DNA of 64,000 nucleotides from Phyllostachys edulis (GCA_036346405.1 CM070546.1:108320826-108384825), one strand, 5' to 3'; numbered from the stretch's first letter, positions 23,901 through 35,389 are shown. Numbers and translations: made by a program. Notes: generated from the letters alone by a model not told the origin.

Positions 23901-24117
23901 TAGCTCGTTGTGCCAGAGATCGGGACCTCTGGGTGGTCTTGGTGGACCTCCGGGTGGACCTTCGAGTCCTCTTAGGTGGTCCTAGAGGCTCTCTGGGAGG
24001 TCCTGGGGGATCTCTTGGGAGGTCTTGGAGGACCTTCCAGACCTCCGGGTGGTTCGGTTGGACCTCCTGGGTGGTCCTGGGAGATCCCTCCGAGTCCTCT
24101 CGCGGCGGGGCCTTACA
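20937..24117 (+). repeat. Chromovirus 3' LTR
   Basis: 3181 bases, collinear with the 5' LTR (same TGTAACATCC start, TATATAAAG-like TATA at about 22184, same GGGGCCTTACA end). A purine-rich AAGGGTTGTAGG tract at 20923-20934 precedes it, in the position of the polypurine tract. Confidence 0.92.
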
Positions 24118-25330
24118 AGGACCCAGCCGAAGCAAAGCGTCGTCAACAACATGTGTGAAATTACTCTGCCATCAACGGACTCCTCTACAAATGGGGGTGT
24201 GCACCCCACTCCTTCGGTACATATCAAGAAGAGAAGGCAAAAACCTCCTCCAATTCCACCAAGGACTATACGGAGCCCACCAGGCGCCACGTAGCTTCGT
24301 CGCCATGGCCCTTCGTTAAGGCTTGACTGGCCCATTGGATTGCACGATGCCTAGGATCTTGTGAAGAAATGCCAGGGATGTCAGTGGATGGGACGCAATG
24401 CCAAAGCCCTACCAACACCGCTGCAGCCGCTCCCTCCGATATGGGCCCTCACAAGATGGGGGTTCGACATCATTGGGCCATTCCCCCAGCTAAAAGCAAC
24501 CTCCACTTGGCCTTCGTCGCCATCGAATACTTCACAAGATGGGTCGAGGCAGAGCCGGTCACAAAAATCACAACGACAGCAGCTCAGAAATTCGTGTGGA
24601 AGACCATCATTTGCCGCTACGGGGTACCTCGGGAAATCATCACCAACAATAGCTCGCAATTCGACTCGACAAAATTCAAGGACTTTGGCGAAGGCATAGG
24701 AACCAAAATATACTTCGCATTAGTAGGCCACCCTGAATCCAATGGAGCCGTCGAAAGGGACAACGACAACCTCCTGGAAGGACTCACGAAGTGCCTGGTG
24801 GGCATGGCTAATTTCCTCTGGCCCGAGGAACTCGTCAAGACGCTATGGGAAATCCAAACCTTGCCCACAAGAGCAACAGGGTTCTCACCATTCAAGCTTC
24901 TATTCGGAGACGAAACCATGACCCCGGGCGAGCTCATAGCATGCTCCTTGCGTGCCTAGGTGTAGCAGGCTCCCATGGAACATGTAGTATTCGTCGACCT
25001 TCTTGAGGAGGATTGGCTACAGGCCGTCGCAACGATGACAAGGTATGCAAAGGGAGTCACCACATCATACGACAATAAGGTCAAGCTGTGACTCTTGGAC
25101 CCAGGTGACATGGTGCTCAAATGCAAAACCAACACCAATGCGATAGGAAAGCTAGAGTCCAAGTGGGAAGGCCCATATATTACAACCCGCATGACAAGGG
25201 CGGGTGCGTACTGCCCCGCAACGATGGACGGAGATCCTGTGGACCACACGTGGACCCTCGCGTGAACCCTATCGACCAAAGACAAGGGGCGGTGCTAACA
25301 TGGGCACTTCGCATAGGAACAAAAGCGCAC
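24118..25330 (+). pseudogene. Tat-1 integrase
   Basis: Resumes Tat-1 pol after the chromovirus. The zinc-binding region (24140-24400) is split among frames. The catalytic core is mostly open (24369-24959): AFVAIEYFTRWVEAEPV, IICRYGVPREIIT, then SNGAVER with the catalytic Glu. The second catalytic Asp is lost: the TDNGSQF motif reads TNNSSQF (two G-to-A changes). FSPFKLLFGDETMTPGE follows, then a TAG. Downstream GPI-like integrase C-terminal sequence (24960-25270) contains a TGA. Inactive. Confidence 0.85.
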
Positions 25331-25508
25331 ACAACTTTATTCATTACATAAGGACACAAATGATAGTGTTACAAGCATGAAGCACACGCAACAATAAGAT
25401 AATCAACAAACAATAATAATAAAATAAATCACGAATTCTCATTCTCATTACTATACAACAACCATTCTATAAGCTCATCATCCGAGGGCCTCGTTCGCAT
25501 AAATTTGA
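25331..25508. other. Tat-1 sequence between pol and antisense region
   Basis: AT-rich stretch (TTTATTCATTACATAAGG, then AATAATAATAAAATAA) resembling a 3' UTR or terminator read on the minus strand. No coding signal. Confidence 0.4.
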
Positions 25509-28384
25509 TGTCGCATCCCTGGGGTAGACCACCCCTGGGACCTCTTGTGCACACTGGACCAGTCCTAAGATCAGTAGCTGGTCCGCACAGGTTCAACAGC
25601 GATGTCATCACAACCATACCACAAATGATAGAAGAAGCAGGCAAAATAATATTAACAACAAAAGACCTTATGGTCAAGCTTGTTTACAGAGGCTGCCCCA
25701 TAGGGCTACAACTCAGTGGAAAACGAAATAACACGTGGAGACCGCCCGACATGCCCACAAGCAATCGAGTGGAGGACGTCCTAGCACGTCTAGTCTTCAA
25801 AGACCTCCTCTACAAAGAGGTCGGAGCCCCCGGGGAGGTCTTCTTTAGCTGCTGATCAACCAGAGGGCACAAGCCATGAGTACTTTTGAATGTACTCAGC
25901 AAGTCGCAGGGAACAGTATGCAAATAATATTATGCAAGGCTTTGACAAGGAGGTTTTTATGGTTAGTTTGCAGAAAGCAAAATTTACTTGAAATATAGTA
26001 AGTAGATTGCAAAGCACAAGTTGAAAGATTAATACATAAGTAAGCAAGTTTTCTTTGAAACCACCCGTGGACCACCTAGTCCACTACCCAGACCACACGG
26101 AACCAACCAAGACCAACATTTTGAGAAAGTCTACCCCTTGCTTGAAATCACCAGGCATGTCCTTGACCGCGGACACGGCTATTCGAATAGTTTTACACTC
26201 TGCAGAGGTTGCACAACTTTACCCACAAGAGATAGTCGTCTGATACAACACATGTTTCCTTAGACATGTGAATCAAGGTGAGACTATCATCCGGCTTTTT
26301 ACAAAGCTCCGTTTTGGCTTGGTTCTACCCGCTAAGGTTTCGCCATGTTGGGCTCCCTCTTGCGCCGTGTGATACCATCCGGTACTCGGAGATCACGCCT
26401 TCATGACAGAACCAAACCAAAACATCTGCTAATTAGTCGGCCAGGTCCACCCCATAATGAACTTGTGGTTGCACGGTAAGGCCCAGATCAATGGCTTACA
26501 AGGTTAAGTCCTTAGTGGCTGCTCAGGCGAGACTTCATCATCCTAGTGTGCTTACTGCACCCTCTTTACTGTATGATCACTCGCCCAAGCAAGAATTATT
26601 TTGGGTTCAACCCGGCCAAATGACCACCTAGTTATGGCACAATATCTTTTAACAACAGTGGCCGCACCACAATTCCATATATCATTAAGTCAAGTTTAAC
26701 ATTATTGAATCATGTGATCGAGACGTTGCATATCTAAAGCAAGTCTAAGCAATATACGCACCCGTGTTGGTTATCACAATAAGAATGTCCAACTAAGATT
26801 AACCACCTATGGTGTCCAAAGGTACATGTCAACATATCGAACACAAGTATTCAAGGAGTCATACTATCAAGTAGGTGTTTAGCTAATTCCCAAACCACTT
26901 TTATACAATTAGCCATACATGTTGATATAAAACAAAGTAGTTTTGCAAACTGGGTTCGATATGATCAAAGGTCTACGACTTGCCTCCAATGAAGAGCTGG
27001 GATTCTTACGTAGAGAGTAGGTCGGGTCCAAGAACTCTTCATGGTGGAATCTACGTCTTGAGAAGAGCCAAATAAATACAACGAATTCAAATAAGAACCA
27101 AAGACTACCAAACAAGAACCATAGGAAAAACTCAAGAACAGAAGAACTAAAAAAAGGCTCTCGGGAGGAGGTCCAACTGAGAGAGAGAGGTCGAAGGAGG
27201 TCTTGAGGAAAAAGGTCCTGAGCAGAGCAAGAAAGCTGGAGAAGACTAAAGGAGATAAAAGAGGGCTGCTCAAGCTTTTATAGCCCAGAGAAAACACATG
27301 AGTTCAAGGGTAGGTGAAGGAAGAGATGAGGGGGCAAGTAGGGGAAGTGACAAAAGGGGGATTAGGTACTGCGAAAAGCAGCAGTATTTAATGCGACACA
27401 ATAGCATTTAATGCCTAAGGTTTTTTGCGTCAGCAGTGATGCGATGAGAGGAAGGAGAAGGTGAGCAGGACTAACAAAAGGGGCCAGTCAAAAGGGAGGT
27501 CATGGCCCAAGAGGAGGTCATGGCCTACGGGGTGGTCGCGGACCAAGAGGGTGGTCTTTTCAAAAAGACCAGGAGGGGTGGTCGTGACCAAAGGAGTGTC
27601 ACGACAAAAGAGGGGGGAGGTCGTGACCAAAGGGAAGGTCGCAACTAGAGGATAAAAGGGGAGGTCGCGGTAAAATGACAAAAAGGAGGAGGTCGCGGCC
27701 TTAGAGGGAGGTCACGACAAAATGACAAAAGGGGAGGTCGCGGCAAAACGACAAAAAGGAGGAGGTCGTGGTCTCAGAGGGAGCTCGCGGCAAAATGACA
27801 AAAGGGGAGGTCACGACAAAATGACAAAAAGGAGGAGGTCGTGGCCTCAGAGGGAGGTCGCGGCAAAAGGGGGTGGTCTTTGCAAAAAGACCAAGAGGGT
27901 GGTCTTGACACGAGGGGTGGTTGTGGCAAGTCTCCAGGACCACCCGGAGGTCGCCAGGACAACCCGAAGGTTGCCAGGACAACCTGGAGGTCCAAACGGA
28001 AGGGAGATCTGGACCTAAGGGAAAGTCCAAACGGAAGGGAATATAAACCAACAGGGAGGCCTAGATTGAAGGGAGGTCTGAACCAATAGGGAGGTCTAAA
28101 CGGAGGGGGATCCGGACCCTCAGATCCAAATGAAGGGAGGTCTGGAGAAGAAGGAACTGAGCCGAGGGAAACACGGAGCGAACAGAGAAAGGGGAAAAGC
28201 AACACCAGAGAACTCTAACAAGCTCAAAAGAAACCAACCTTGGATTAGTTTGAAGTTTGATTTAGTCATCTTAAACACCTTTAATTCCGAAATCTCAAGT
28301 TAAGCTTTAGAACTCTCATCAAAACCAAATGGTTCTTTTTATTTTGAAAATCTTTAAAAAGGCTCAGAAAATTGGGACGTTACA
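25509..28384 (-). mobile_element. Solo LTR (2.9 kb) on the minus strand, chromovirus-like
   Basis: On the minus strand it begins TGTAACGTCCC and ends GGGATGCGACA. Target duplication is TTTGA (25504-25508 and 28385-28389), exact. It shares landmarks with the chromovirus LTR in inverted order, including CACAAGCCATGAGTACTTTTG, the CTCTGCAGAGGTTGCAC block and GGTCTTTGCAAA words. A minus-strand TATA (GCTATAAAAG) lies near 27274-27283. No coding domain. Confidence 0.85.
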
Positions 28385-28389
28385 TTTGA

Positions 28390-29711
28390 GCAGGCCCCGC
28401 TTGGCGTACCTGGTTGCGCCCGATGCCTCGGGCGCACCCCCTTCGAATGCTGGTTGCAGGACCAAAAACTCCACGCGAACATCACTCCACATGAACATCT
28501 CCCGGAAGAGTCGAGGGGGAACCCCCTGAAGTGTGCATCCAACCGCTCCCAAAAGCGGATAGCTTCGAAGTGAGTGGCCACTGCCTTCCGCTCATGGAGT
28601 AGCATGAACTCCTCCATGGTCCATTCAGGTTTGCGAGGCGCCACCTTTGCCACTTAACTCCATGTAAAACCATGCCTCGGTAGCAAAGCTGCAGTGGCCA
28701 CACAGACCGAAGGCAACGCCTCGACTTTGACTCATGAGCAGGAGCCCACACCTTTGTCACATGCCTCGAAGAAGGTGGGTTCCCATGCCCAGCGAGGCAC
28801 CGGCACCTCTGAAAGCCACCCTGCAAAACACAAGCCTAGGGTGCACAACAATAAGAAGCGAAGTACGGGCGTACGCAACAAAGCAAAAAACATTTCCATT
28901 TCATTAAAAGTATGTCGTTACAAAATGAAGTACACACATCCCTCCCTTCGAAGCCTAACACTCCAAGCACAAAAACAAGTCCCCGGAGGGGAACCTATCC
29001 TACAAACCTAACAACATGAAAACTAAACAAAAGGCTTAAGGAGTGCACTTTGGAGCGGTGAGGTCACACCTTGTCCTTTGGGTGGTGCCCTCCCCACTCG
29101 TGACCCCTTATCACCATCCGTCAGGCCTTTGCCATTCGCCCGTGCAAATGCCGACCGAAGCAACTCCAGCGCGACCCCGCGTTTGTGAGCAACCCAGAAG
29201 TCCTGGAGGAAGGCGTTGCTTGTCTTGCTCATATGAAGGTGGAATCCATCAACCTCCCCCGCAGTCGCGGCCATCATGGTGTGGTTGGTGACGAAGTCGA
29301 GGTGCCCACAGCCCTCCTTATGCATCGTGGCGAAGGCCGTGTGCCACGCCACCCTTGCGCAATGGTCCCTGTAGGCTCAAGCAGCTTGCGAGATGACCTG
29401 GCTAATGCAACCCAGCCATTGGAGGGTCACATCAACTTCTTCGACCTCGTGGCAGTGCATGGGAGGCACGGTGCCAAGCCCCAGCACGACCCCCTCGAGG
29501 GATTCCATCACCCCTCAGGCCACCTAGGCCACGAAGGACAAAAGCTCCCGCTTCCAGGCCTCCTCTTCCAGGTAGGCTTGGGTGAACTCCAACTGCCAAA
29601 CCCTATCTTGAAGCTCGGAGTGCTCCCCCTCCAGTGCGGTGACCTTCCTTGGTGAGGGCTGACCTCTCCTTGGTGAGGGCATCGACCTCCTCCTACTTGG
29701 TGGTGACCTGC
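28390..29711 (-). pseudogene. Tat-1 antisense gene, downstream part (coiled coil and C-terminal domain)
   Basis: Read on the minus strand from 29711, the sequence first encodes a Glu/Leu-rich heptad segment (ERSALTKE repeats, then EGEHSELQDRVWQLEF). A Cys/His-containing segment (HCHEVEEVDVTLQWLG) follows, then a 109-codon open frame (29352-29023) with HKEGCGHLDFV and HKRGVALELL. Several stops and phase changes break it. Between 28950 and 28650 the tract looks untranslated, and 28653-28390 holds another short minus-strand frame of unknown identity. Extra antisense ORFs between pol and the 3' LTR are known in Tat elements. Confidence 0.5.
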
Positions 29712-31402
29712 CACTACTACAAAACAGGCTATATTGGATGTCTCATCATAGACAGTTTTTGGAAACTGTCAGTGTTGCAATTATCACAAACGGTTTTACA
29801 AGCGTGACCGTTTATGTTACTAGCCCTGTCTAGAACCATCTGTGATATATCATTATCACATACGGTTCTTAACAAGAACCGTCTGTGATAATTGCAATTA
29901 TCACAGACGGTTTTTAATTATAACCATCTGTGAAGTATCACAGATGGTTATTGACACGAACCGTATGTGATATTATGGTCATCACGAACCGTCTGTGATA
30001 ATTGCAATTATCACAGACGGTTTTTAATTATAACTATCTGTGAAGTATCACAGACGGTTCTTAACACAAACCGTCTGTGATATTATGGTCATCACAGACG
30101 GTTTTTGTTTGAAACCGCCTGTGATTCGCAGCGCGGGATGACGGAAATTTTTGAACGCGTGCACGGGAGGCGAAACATTTTGGCGTTGCCCTTATATATT
30201 ATAATCACCCCCGTCTTGTCTTCCATTAGTCTCTCCCTCTCCCCTCCCCTCGATTCCTTGGCGCGGTTCAGTGAGAAGACGCAGCCGATGAGGAGGAGGG
30301 ACGCGCAGGCCGATCGAAGCGGCGCACTGTCCCCCTGACGACATCGACTAGCGCCGTGAGCTCCTCCGCCTCCGGTTGTGACGCCACGGTTCATTGCACA
30401 AGGCACTCTTGTCGTAAGAGTGTCTTGTGCAGTGTCACCGTCGTGACACAACGGTGACACTACCGCCGCCTCTCCTTCATTACCGGTGATATCTCCCATC
30501 CGATCCCCTCTCCTCTCTTCCTTGTTGATATCCGTCATGCCAGTAAGTGATTAATCGCTTGTCGCCCCCCTGCCTTGTTGCTTTTGGTGGTTCTCAGTGA
30601 CCGTGGTTTTCTTGTGAATGAATAGATCAAAATAAGATTACAGATTTTGAGATGAAGCTCATGGACATCGACAATGAGCACCTTGACATCCCTGACTCTG
30701 AGTACTAGGCCATCATTCGCCTCTTCGACTTGGACTCATTTTCCTCACTGGACACAAATCCGAACCCGAACAGATTTCAGTTTCACGCACTGTATAGTAA
30801 AACAGCCATAACTTTTGCATACGAACTCGGATTGCGACATTCTTTGGCTCGTTGGAAAGCTAACAAAAATTTTAATATGAAAATCCATAGTTAAGGTCAA
30901 ATTCTCTTCACGAGGCCCCGAAAAAGTGAAAACCCCAAAAAAGTTCGTTTATGGCCTCAAAACTGCCTTCGAAGTTTCAGCACCCATTTTCGCCGCCCAG
31001 TTTGAGTTTTCTTTTATTCCAGATTGTGTAATCAACCATATGCAGATACGCAGGTCCAACTATCCAACAATTGATTGGTTTGGCTCAAAATTTAATTTTT
31101 TGCAATAGAAAAAACTATCACAGATGGTTCTAAACAGCAACCGTCTGTGAAAAAACTATCACAGACGGTTCTAAACAAGAACTGTCTGTGATAATCAGAC
31201 GGTTCTTGTTTAGAACCGTCTGTGATAGTTTTTTTCATAGACGGTTGCTGTTTAGAACCATCTGTGATAGCTTTTTCACAGACAGATCAAAAACCGTCTG
31301 TGATGACCTCATATCATCACAGACACATAAAGACAGACAGTTCAAAAAACCATCTGTGATGACGATTTTGAACCGTCTGTGATGACCTTTTTGGTAGAAC
31401 TG
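29712..31402. mobile_element. CACTA element 2, non-autonomous, with degraded right end
   Basis: Left end CACTACTACAAAACAGGCT (29712). The right end reads TTTTTGGTAGAACTG (31402), two substitutions from the expected GTAGTAGTG. The 3-base duplication TGC (29709-29711 and 31403-31405) fixes the right boundary. Subterminal TCACAGACGGTT / AACCGTCTGTGA arrays occupy both ends (29745-30125 and 31110-31380). The 1691-base element has no transposase and shares a central hairpin with CACTA-1, so both belong to one family. It interrupts the Tat-1 antisense gene. Confidence 0.85.
30396..30430. repeat. Hairpin in CACTA-2, counterpart of 4260-4295
   Basis: Arms GCACAAG-CACTCTT and AAGAGTG-CTTGTGC enclose a 5-6 base loop. 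Outer flanks (GTGACGCCACGGT and ACCGTCGTGACAC) extend the inverted symmetry. Confidence 0.65.
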
Positions 31403-31974
31403 TGCACCTGCACCTCGAAGTAGCTGTGGTGGATATCACCCTCGAGCACCCAAGACAACATGAGGCTTTGTGAAGCAAACAATCAGTACAAGGGCAACAC
31501 AAGTAAGGCAAGGTATAAGAAAGACTTACCCTCACACTGTTCACCTCCATGCGCACGGAACATTGCTCCGAGCAACATGTTCTCGAAGAGGCCCTCCACC
31601 ATGGATGGGGCCGCGAAGCACAACACCTCTTTGAAGACTGCCCTAGCCTCCACACGAACCTTGAAGTCTGCTAGGTAGAGGTGGCCGACGTCAACAAAGG
31701 CTACCGACCCTGAGGCTGTTGCATTTGGACAACCGCCTCTAGAGCTGCTTCGCAACAAGGAGTCGTTGTGTCGCGCCTAGGGGTCGAGGGTGCCTCCCTC
31801 ATATCCTCTAATTTCAGAGTGTAAACATGAGAGAGGGTGCTCTGCTTGGGCATCTCAACAAAGCGGTGCAAAGGAACTAAGAAGCAGTCAAAGACTAGTG
31901 AAGGCAAAGGCAAGCAAATTAGGGTTCCAAGAAGCATGAAAGAAGAAATGAAGGGCACCAAGGCCATTTTATAG
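31403..31974 (-). pseudogene. Tat-1 antisense gene, promoter and first exon
   Basis: On the minus strand a TATA box (CTATAAAATGG, 31974-31964) is followed about 110 bases later by an ATG (31853) opening MPKQSTLSHVYTLKLEDM. A phase change near 31705 separates it from SVAFVDVGHLYLADFKV and FENMLLGAMFRAHGGE. A good splice donor follows (GAG/GTAAGT near 31516). The gene is antisense to Tat-1 pol and starts a few hundred bases inside the 3' LTR. Its body continues beyond CACTA-2 to about 29020. I do not recognise the N-terminal domain. Confidence 0.5.
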
Positions 31975-32331
31975 GCCATAGGGTGCCACCGACGGGGTGG
32001 CGCATCCCACGATGGGTCGCGGACCAAGGAGACGCCATATGCCCCACTCACAGGAGCCATTGTCATCATCAATGCCACGACACGTGATAATAAAGGAGGC
32101 ACATTAAACCCCAACACGTCGTGCAGTAATAAAGAAAGGGTAATAACTTCCTGACACTTCACACGTAAATCGACCGGGCGTAATAACTCCAGCTGCCCAC
32201 GCGCGGGCCATGGAGCGACTCGCCGCAATGATGCTTCGCCAGGCTAAAGGGGACGATGTGCCTAGACCCTTCGGGGTAATAAGGTGCAATTTCAGCCATG
32301 ACGAAGCAAGCCGTCGACCGTGAGGGGCTCC

Positions 32332-32898
32332 TATCGTAGGGGCAACCCACTGGCCCCAACGACCTAGCTAAGGCACCAAGCCAAAGGTACACCTCGACCT
32401 AGTCGAAGGGTACCATGTACCCCTTTGCACATAACGAAGAGTACATAAAGGCCACCGAAGGAAGCCTCACTAGAAGAGTACAATACACCCTGGAGCGAAT
32501 GGGGTCCCGAGGGCCCTTACCCTAGATCATCTCACACGGAGCGAAGGGGGTCCAGGGACCCTTCGCTCCAGGACCACCTCGCATGGAGCAAAGGGAGTTA
32601 AGGCCACTTGTGGACCAGGAGTATAGGCATGGTGGACTAAGCTCATGAAGACCTACCATGCACCGGAGTCTATGCCTAGGGAGGTGCAAAGATCCTGAAG
32701 CCCTTATAGACATAGGACCTTTTTAGGGCTAGAATTGTACTCTCTTGTACCCTGGATGTAACACTGTAAATAGACCATTCCCCATGTGATAAGGGGAGGA
32801 CTTTTTGAACAGTAAAGGCACATATTTAATACACTTTAATACTGTTTTCCACCTTTGATGACCTTTAGGGCTCTCCTATCTAGTTTGTAGCTACGACA
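32332..32898 (+). repeat. Tat-1 3' LTR
   Basis: 567 bases, TATCGTAG (first T-G now T-A) to CTACGACA. The first 122 bases match the 5' stub. The sequence CTTGTACCCTGGATGTAACACTG and the following AGTAAAGGCACATATTTAATACAC fit an R-U5 region. Confidence 0.8.
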
Positions 32899-32903
32899 GG
32901 GTT

Positions 32904-33690
32904 TACTTGGGATGATTTTTTTCTTCATATTTTCATGAAAAATGAATTGTTTCATGTGAAATAAGTTTTCGTGTTCCAAACAGGCGCATCTTGTTTTGAA
33001 GGATATCTAATGTTTCTAGCCTTGACTAGCTCGATTATATGGATTTTAATATAAAATTAACTATGGATTATGGTACATATGTCTTCTAGAACACACCATA
33101 ACTTTGTGTGTCATTGGATTAAGAGATTGATGGAAATTCCTACAAAGTTTGTCAACATTGTTTCATCAGTCAAAACAGACAAGCGAAGTAATACCACATG
33201 AAGAAACCACAACAAGGTAAATAGGCCACCAATGGTATATAGGCTTATAGTTCCTGCCTCGTCTCAAAGTGAGGCTATCTCAATGTTACCCTGGACTGAA
33301 CTGCTATGGAGCCATAGAGATGCATGCCTTTTATAGATTTTATATACATTCTTTTTTCCTCACAATTCACTACTCATACTACAAGTGGAAAAGAGGAGAG
33401 AATTGTGATAACATGGGAAAAGAGGGAAGTTAGCCTGTGAGTGTACTATGTACCACACTCACCCCTATATATTATTGATAGATTTGTCATTAAACATATT
33501 TTGTAGCTGGGTAATGCTTCAACGCATAAGTCCGGAGCGAGCTAAACTCATTGGATGGTTGGCCCCAAGCATAGCTCCATTCCTCTCCCCCATTTCTTTA
33601 AATCTTTAAAAATCCATTAACCACCCCCCCGGGTCGCCGCACACACGCATCTCCCTTCTCTTTCGTTTCTTCTTTGGTGCAAATTGGACG
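32904..33690. other. Intergenic, no feature recognised
   Basis: 32904-32980 is a copy of the tandem unit seen at 2550-2625. The rest is AT-rich single-copy-looking DNA without open frames or terminal repeats that I can recognise. Confidence 0.4.
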
Positions 33691-34110
33691 CCTTAACACT
33701 CGCAGCTCTCCCCACTACCACCCTAGCCACTGATGCCCATTCTTGATCCAGCCGCCACCCATTCCGTACTCGATGCCGCCGAATCCGGTCACTACCACTG
33801 GTCCTCGGCCAGTAGGAGCCTGATCTGGCCACCACTGGCTGTTCTTGACCAACCTCCGTTGGACCTGGCCACTACCGCCTGTTCCCAACCACGCGCCGCC
33901 GGATCCATCCACCACCGCCCATTCCAGACCACGCACCCCCAGATCCGGCCACTACCGCCCGTTCCCGATCCGCCACTGCAGCATTCGCCCACCACCACCC
34001 GTTCCTGACCCACTGTCGCCCGTCCTTCCCCATGACATCGCTGTCTGATCTGATCGTGCAAGACCTCACCATCGGCCTATCCACCACCTCAACGCCTTAG
34101 ATCAGCTATC
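33690..34110. repeat. GC-rich degenerate repeat tract
   Basis: Repeated words such as CCGGATCC, CCACTACCGCCCGTTCC and GACCACGC recur every 40-60 bases, which opens long frames on both strands (up to 91 codons). The repetition, not coding selection, explains them. Confidence 0.45.
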
Positions 34111-35004
34111 AGCGCCTACTGCTGTTGGTGTCCCTCCCACTCCTCCCCCCCTCTCTCTCTTTCAACGTCTCTTCTCAAATTTTGTCGCAAGATGTATTTT
34201 GTTGTGGTCGGCGTTTTGATTTGTTGCATCAAAGTTTATTTATTGTTGCATTAGGGATGTTGAATTGTTGCACTAAGGAAATTGATGTTTCTCTTTTCAG
34301 TTTTGTTGCAAATATGTTTTCTATTGGTTGCATCTAAAAGTTCAAGATGTTGCAGCGTTGTATAGCATCCTCCCCTCCAGTCTGTTGCATGTATTTTATC
34401 GATTTTGTTGTGGCCCATTTTCTCTGTTGTTGCATGATCCACCTTGGTTTGTGGCAGCCCTTCTAAAAATGTTGCACCAATTATTTTCAGATGTTGTCAC
34501 TATTATTTTTAAATGTTGTAACATCGAAATTTGTTTGATCATGATATTTGAACTATTTTTAAAACGCAGCTAAGTTCTATATTGATGGTTCCATGCATTT
34601 TTCGGTGAGAATATGATTTTTTTTCCAATCTTTTTTCTTGACATTGTATTGTTATTTGTGCATTTTGTTGCACACATTGTATATGAATGTTGCGTCAGAG
34701 CGTACAATAGGAGGCTTCCCATCGTATGTCTGAGCGCTAATTGCTCCTTTTGTAGTTTGTCTTTCTACCCCGTGATCAAGGCCACTGATCAATATTTCTA
34801 TAGGTTTTTTTTTGGTAATTTCCAACATTCTAAAACAACTGTAGTTACACCCAAGATTTTCAGAACCGGCATATAGAGACATTTTTTTGTAATTCCCAAT
34901 AATCTCAAAAGGAAAATTTGTAGCTGCCTCTAAATTGTCAAAGGTTGACCATTTAAAAATAGGCTATGATATTGGAATTCCCCTCATCTGATTGGTTTGA
35001 GGCA
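34110..35004. other. TTGTTGCA-rich AT tract, unassigned
   Basis: From 34180 to 34520 TTGTTGCA or GTTGCA words recur every 20-40 bases, and the whole 33.6-34.9 kb block probably belongs to one dispersed repeat. No coding domain or termini were identified. Confidence 0.35.
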
Positions 35005-35012
35005 CCTAAAAC

Positions 35013-35389
35013 CTGGATTTTTTTAATAATATGTTTTTAATAGAATTATAGATATAAATGTGTGTTTAATAAAACTATAAAAATGGGCTTCAGGGCGACA
35101 GGACCATGTCGGCAAATGAATCGTCGACGAGAGCGTTCCTGTCAAACTGTCACCAATTCATACTCTGTCGCCAAATGAATTGGCTATAGAGTATTGTTTG
35201 GCCGACAATTTTGTCGCTGATTCACTTAGCCGACAAATTCATTTGGGCGATAGGCACCTGTCGCCAAATTAATTGGCGATAGAAATTCCTATCGCCGAAT
35301 GAATTGGTGACAAAACATATTTTTGTAATTTTATTGAACGGACATTTATTTCTGTAAGTTTATTATATTTATTTATTTATAAAAAAAAT
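35013..35389. mobile_element. Inverted-repeat element (MITE-like) with iterated TGTCGCC motifs
   Basis: The left 70 bases and right 75 bases are imperfect inverted repeats (GGATTTTTTT..., TTTAATAAAACTATAAAAAT versus its complement). Candidate target duplication CCTAAAAC is at 35005-35012 and 35390-35397. The core (35090-35310) holds alternating copies of CTGTCGCCAAATGAATTGG and its complement, a layout like CACTA subterminal arrays. An 8-9 base duplication suggests hAT or Mutator ancestry instead. A second copy of the right arm occurs at 35443-35512. Confidence 0.5.

Larger units (their letters stand above)
12988..24117 (+). mobile_element. Full-length chromovirus (Tekay/Del-like Ty3/gypsy), defective
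   Basis: Two LTRs of 3.18 kb (12988-16167 and 20937-24117) have TGTAACATCC starts and GGGGCCTTACA ends. Target duplication is AGGAC (12983-12987 and 24118-24122), exact. A tRNA-Met-type primer site follows the 5' LTR. The internal part carries gag, protease, RT, RNase H, integrase and a C-terminal chromodomain in gypsy order. A chromodomain and multi-kb LTRs fit the Tekay clade. It is disabled by frame shifts, stop codons and an internal deletion. In the first 190 bases the LTRs differ at roughly 15-17 positions, so insertion was not recent. Confidence 0.92.
2662..32898 (+). mobile_element. Tat-1: Tat-lineage Ty3/gypsy retrotransposon, host of nested insertions
   Basis: LTR ends are TGTCGTAG... 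(2662) and ...CTACGACA (32898), perfect inverted termini. Flanks are GGCTT (2657-2661) and GGGTT (32899-32903), a 5-base target duplication with one mismatch. Surviving sense pieces are a 5' LTR stub, the RT-RNase H junction, RNase H plus a second RNase H-like domain, and integrase. A second (archaeal-type) RNase H and antisense ORFs near the 3' LTR are known hallmarks of the Tat lineage. Removing the inserts at 2827-6138, 6330-12033, 12988-24117, 25509-28384 and 29712-31402 with their duplications leaves about 5.5 kb. Gag, protease and most of RT were lost in a deletion joining the 5' LTR stub to late RT near 2783. Confidence 0.85.

Noticed and set aside
12988..24117. Possible endogenous pararetrovirus instead of a retrotransposon
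   Set aside because: LTRs with a 5-base duplication, tRNA-Met primer site, integrase and chromodomain identify a Ty3/gypsy chromovirus; no movement or coat protein region.
29185..29655. 156-codon plus-strand frame in the Tat-1 3' region
   Set aside because: Shadow of the minus-strand antisense gene; the minus reading has the coiled-coil and domain-like features.
30926..31108. 60-codon frame within CACTA-2
   Set aside because: Short, AT-rich and without similarity to CACTA transposases.
33733..34061. Overlapping 90-codon frames on both strands
   Set aside because: Generated by degenerate GC-rich repeats (CCACTACCGCCCGTTCC words); no protein signature.
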